NCBI GenBank assembly: GCA_009869945.1
Contig: WIXG01000017.1
Location: 248,001-312,000, forward strand
Direction of reading: 5' to 3'
DNA length: 64,000 nucleotides
Source of the DNA: Mesaphorura yosii
Taxonomy: Eukaryota; Arthropoda; Collembola; Poduromorpha; Tullbergiidae
The notes below the pieces were generated by a model, which was not told the origin of the DNA, did no database searches, and saw only the letters and a program-made list of their open reading frames with translations. Made by a program: the position numbers and the translations under genes. Below are positions 62,471 to 64,000 of this stretch, in pieces (position 1 is the stretch's first letter; the number at the start of each line of letters is the position of its first letter).

Positions 62471-63902
62471 TTACGTAGTAGAAGCAACATAATTTGGTGT
62501 GTGTGGTCCCAAGCTGTTATACGCGTAGTAATCCATTGGATGTGTGTCATAGTTTTTAATTGTAGGCTTATCACATTTAGTTAGTCCCCAAATAGCTTCG
62601 TACGGTGTTAAGAGTGGCACGTTGAATGCTGATCCCCAATCTATGCTTAGCCTTGGACAAGCAAATTGTACCCACGCGTCGACGTGATTGAATAAATTTA
62701 ACTTTGCTGGTGTTACTTCGGACATGAGCACCACGAAGCAGTTGTATTGCTCGTGCAGCTGGTCGTACATGTACTGAACGGGAATCGGATTTCCTTGGCG
62801 TCCAAGCGTGCCAAGTATCACTCCAATCGTCAGACGGGTTTTGGCGCTGGCTCCTTTATTCTTGAAAATGCTTTCTATCGACTCGTGTCGACATTTTCGC
62901 TGCGCGTCGTGGTCGAATCCTTCTTTCGTCATGATTTTGTTATACGGGTCGTATCTACAACGTGAATCAATAAATAAGTGGACGTGGAGTAAGGAATTGA
63001 ATACACCACTTACTTAAACGCTTCTGTCGAAGGATTTGCCATCATCATCGCCTCCAAATGAAACCTCCCATCGCCTATGTACACGATTAGGTCATCGCGG
63101 ACTTTGGGCGCTGTGCAGCCCAGTATTTCTCCTTGTGACAGCGGCTTCGATCGTGGAATCGTGACTTTAACCGCGTAATCCTTCTCGCTGGATTCCTGTT
63201 CGAGAACTTGCTTTATCCTGTTTAGACTCAGGGCAAACTGAATTGTGGAGACCAGCGATACGTCAATTTCTGGCTTCTCCTGACCTTCAGACTCTTCCTG
63301 TATTTTGATGGACTTCTTCTCTTGTACTTGTGCCTGACATTTTTCATGCAGTAACTGCTGAATTGACTGTATTGAATGTTCGATGTCGAAGCTAATTGTC
63401 ACGAACACATAAATAGTTTCGACTTGATTAGCGACGGATGTCGGGACAAGGCAGGAGTGTCCATAATGCACCAGCAGCTTCGCGTCCAGCATGCTTGCTG
63501 TATAATCGTCCACACAACAAGCTCCGTAGGTCACGTCGCCCATCAGGAGGCAGTCAACGCCCGTCATTTGTCTCAAAACTTCGGCGATCTTGGTCGCAAA
63601 CAGCAATAAGCCTAATAACAATGGTATATATATGGAATTACTTTCATCCAGTGCCAACTTACGGCCCTAGGCGTCACAGGGGAAAACTTTGATGGGTTAC
63701 CTTCAGGCATTTGCAGTGCAACCAGAGAACAGTCAGGGGTCCTTCGTATCCTCCAGATTGTTTTTGGTATCTCGAAGTTGTAGTTGGCTGGCAGCAATTG
63801 CGAACACAATTCCTTCAAAAACGCGTCATTTTCAATCTCTTTGATCTGAGCCAGAGTTGAAGATGCTGAAGGCTTCTTTCGGGGTGCAGAGGCAGGATCC
63901 AT
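62471..63902 (-). CDS. DPH1: Diphthamide biosynthesis protein 1 (radical SAM-like)
   Basis: Exons 63701-63902, 63014-63611 and 62471-62954 encode 427 residues (human 443). With DPH2 it makes the first step of diphthamide: transfer of a 3-amino-3-carboxypropyl group from SAM to a histidine of elongation factor 2. The family signature [14 protein letters not shown], then ALQMPEG, is in exon 1. The three cysteines that hold the 4Fe-4S cluster are visible in [14 protein letters not shown] and [10 protein letters not shown], so the enzyme looks active. [15 protein letters not shown] and GTLGRQG are further conserved blocks. An insert rich in Gln/Glu/Lys (about 195-225) is longer than I recall for vertebrates. 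The minus-strand AATAAA lies at 62430-62435. Confidence 0.95.
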
Positions 63903-64000
63903 GCTTAAGCTGTAGCTGTCAGCGTCGTTAACTTAGTCTGGCGTAATTCAGTTGAACACGGGCACACGTGCACTTTTGAGCTTGAATTCGTGCCGACCTC
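63903..64000. other. DPH1 leader and promoter, window edge
   Basis: Ninety-eight bases upstream of DPH1. No TATA box is seen. The window ends before any further gene. Confidence 0.5.

Overview
The window is nuclear DNA of an animal with short introns, most likely an arthropod and probably a cladoceran crustacean of the Daphnia type. That assignment is inference. It rests on introns mostly 45-150 bp with GT-AG ends, chitin-binding (peritrophin-A) proteins, and a duplicated beta-integrin exon known from arthropods. All gene models were built by hand from reading frames, splice signals and family resemblance; no search was run.

Layout. 1-9779 is almost free of recognisable genes, apart from a weak candidate first exon at 262-304(-). 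An 841-bp element with inverted ends (9780-10620) holds a small degenerate RING-finger ORF. A GNAT acetyltransferase follows (11580-12203, -). Next are a PIAS-like SUMO ligase with four SP-RING domains (13239-17545, -) and a beta integrin with two mutually exclusive exons (19172-24344, -). About 4 kb of intergenic DNA separates the integrin from ATP-citrate lyase (28716-37331, +). Two introns of ATP-citrate lyase appear to hold small antisense genes.

The right half is denser: RFC1 (38488-42374, +), an orphan four-span membrane protein (42744-43815, -), a secreted Gly-Tyr-His-Lys repeat protein (44868-45425, -), the G-quadruplex helicase DHX36 (46982-50766, -), a large six-domain peritrophin (53203-56038, +), a small one-domain peritrophin (57303-57814, +), Spt5/SUPT5H (58330-62316, +) and DPH1 (62471-63902, -).

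Most neighbours are unrelated housekeeping genes: lipid precursor supply, replication clamp loading, transcription elongation, diphthamide synthesis and RNA unwinding. The two chitin-binding genes lie close together and may share a cuticle or gut role. The most unusual items are the PIAS-like protein, in which SP-RING exons with matching intron phases look tandemly duplicated; the conserved alternative integrin exon pair; the antisense genes nested in ATP-citrate lyase; and the RING-bearing inverted-repeat element.
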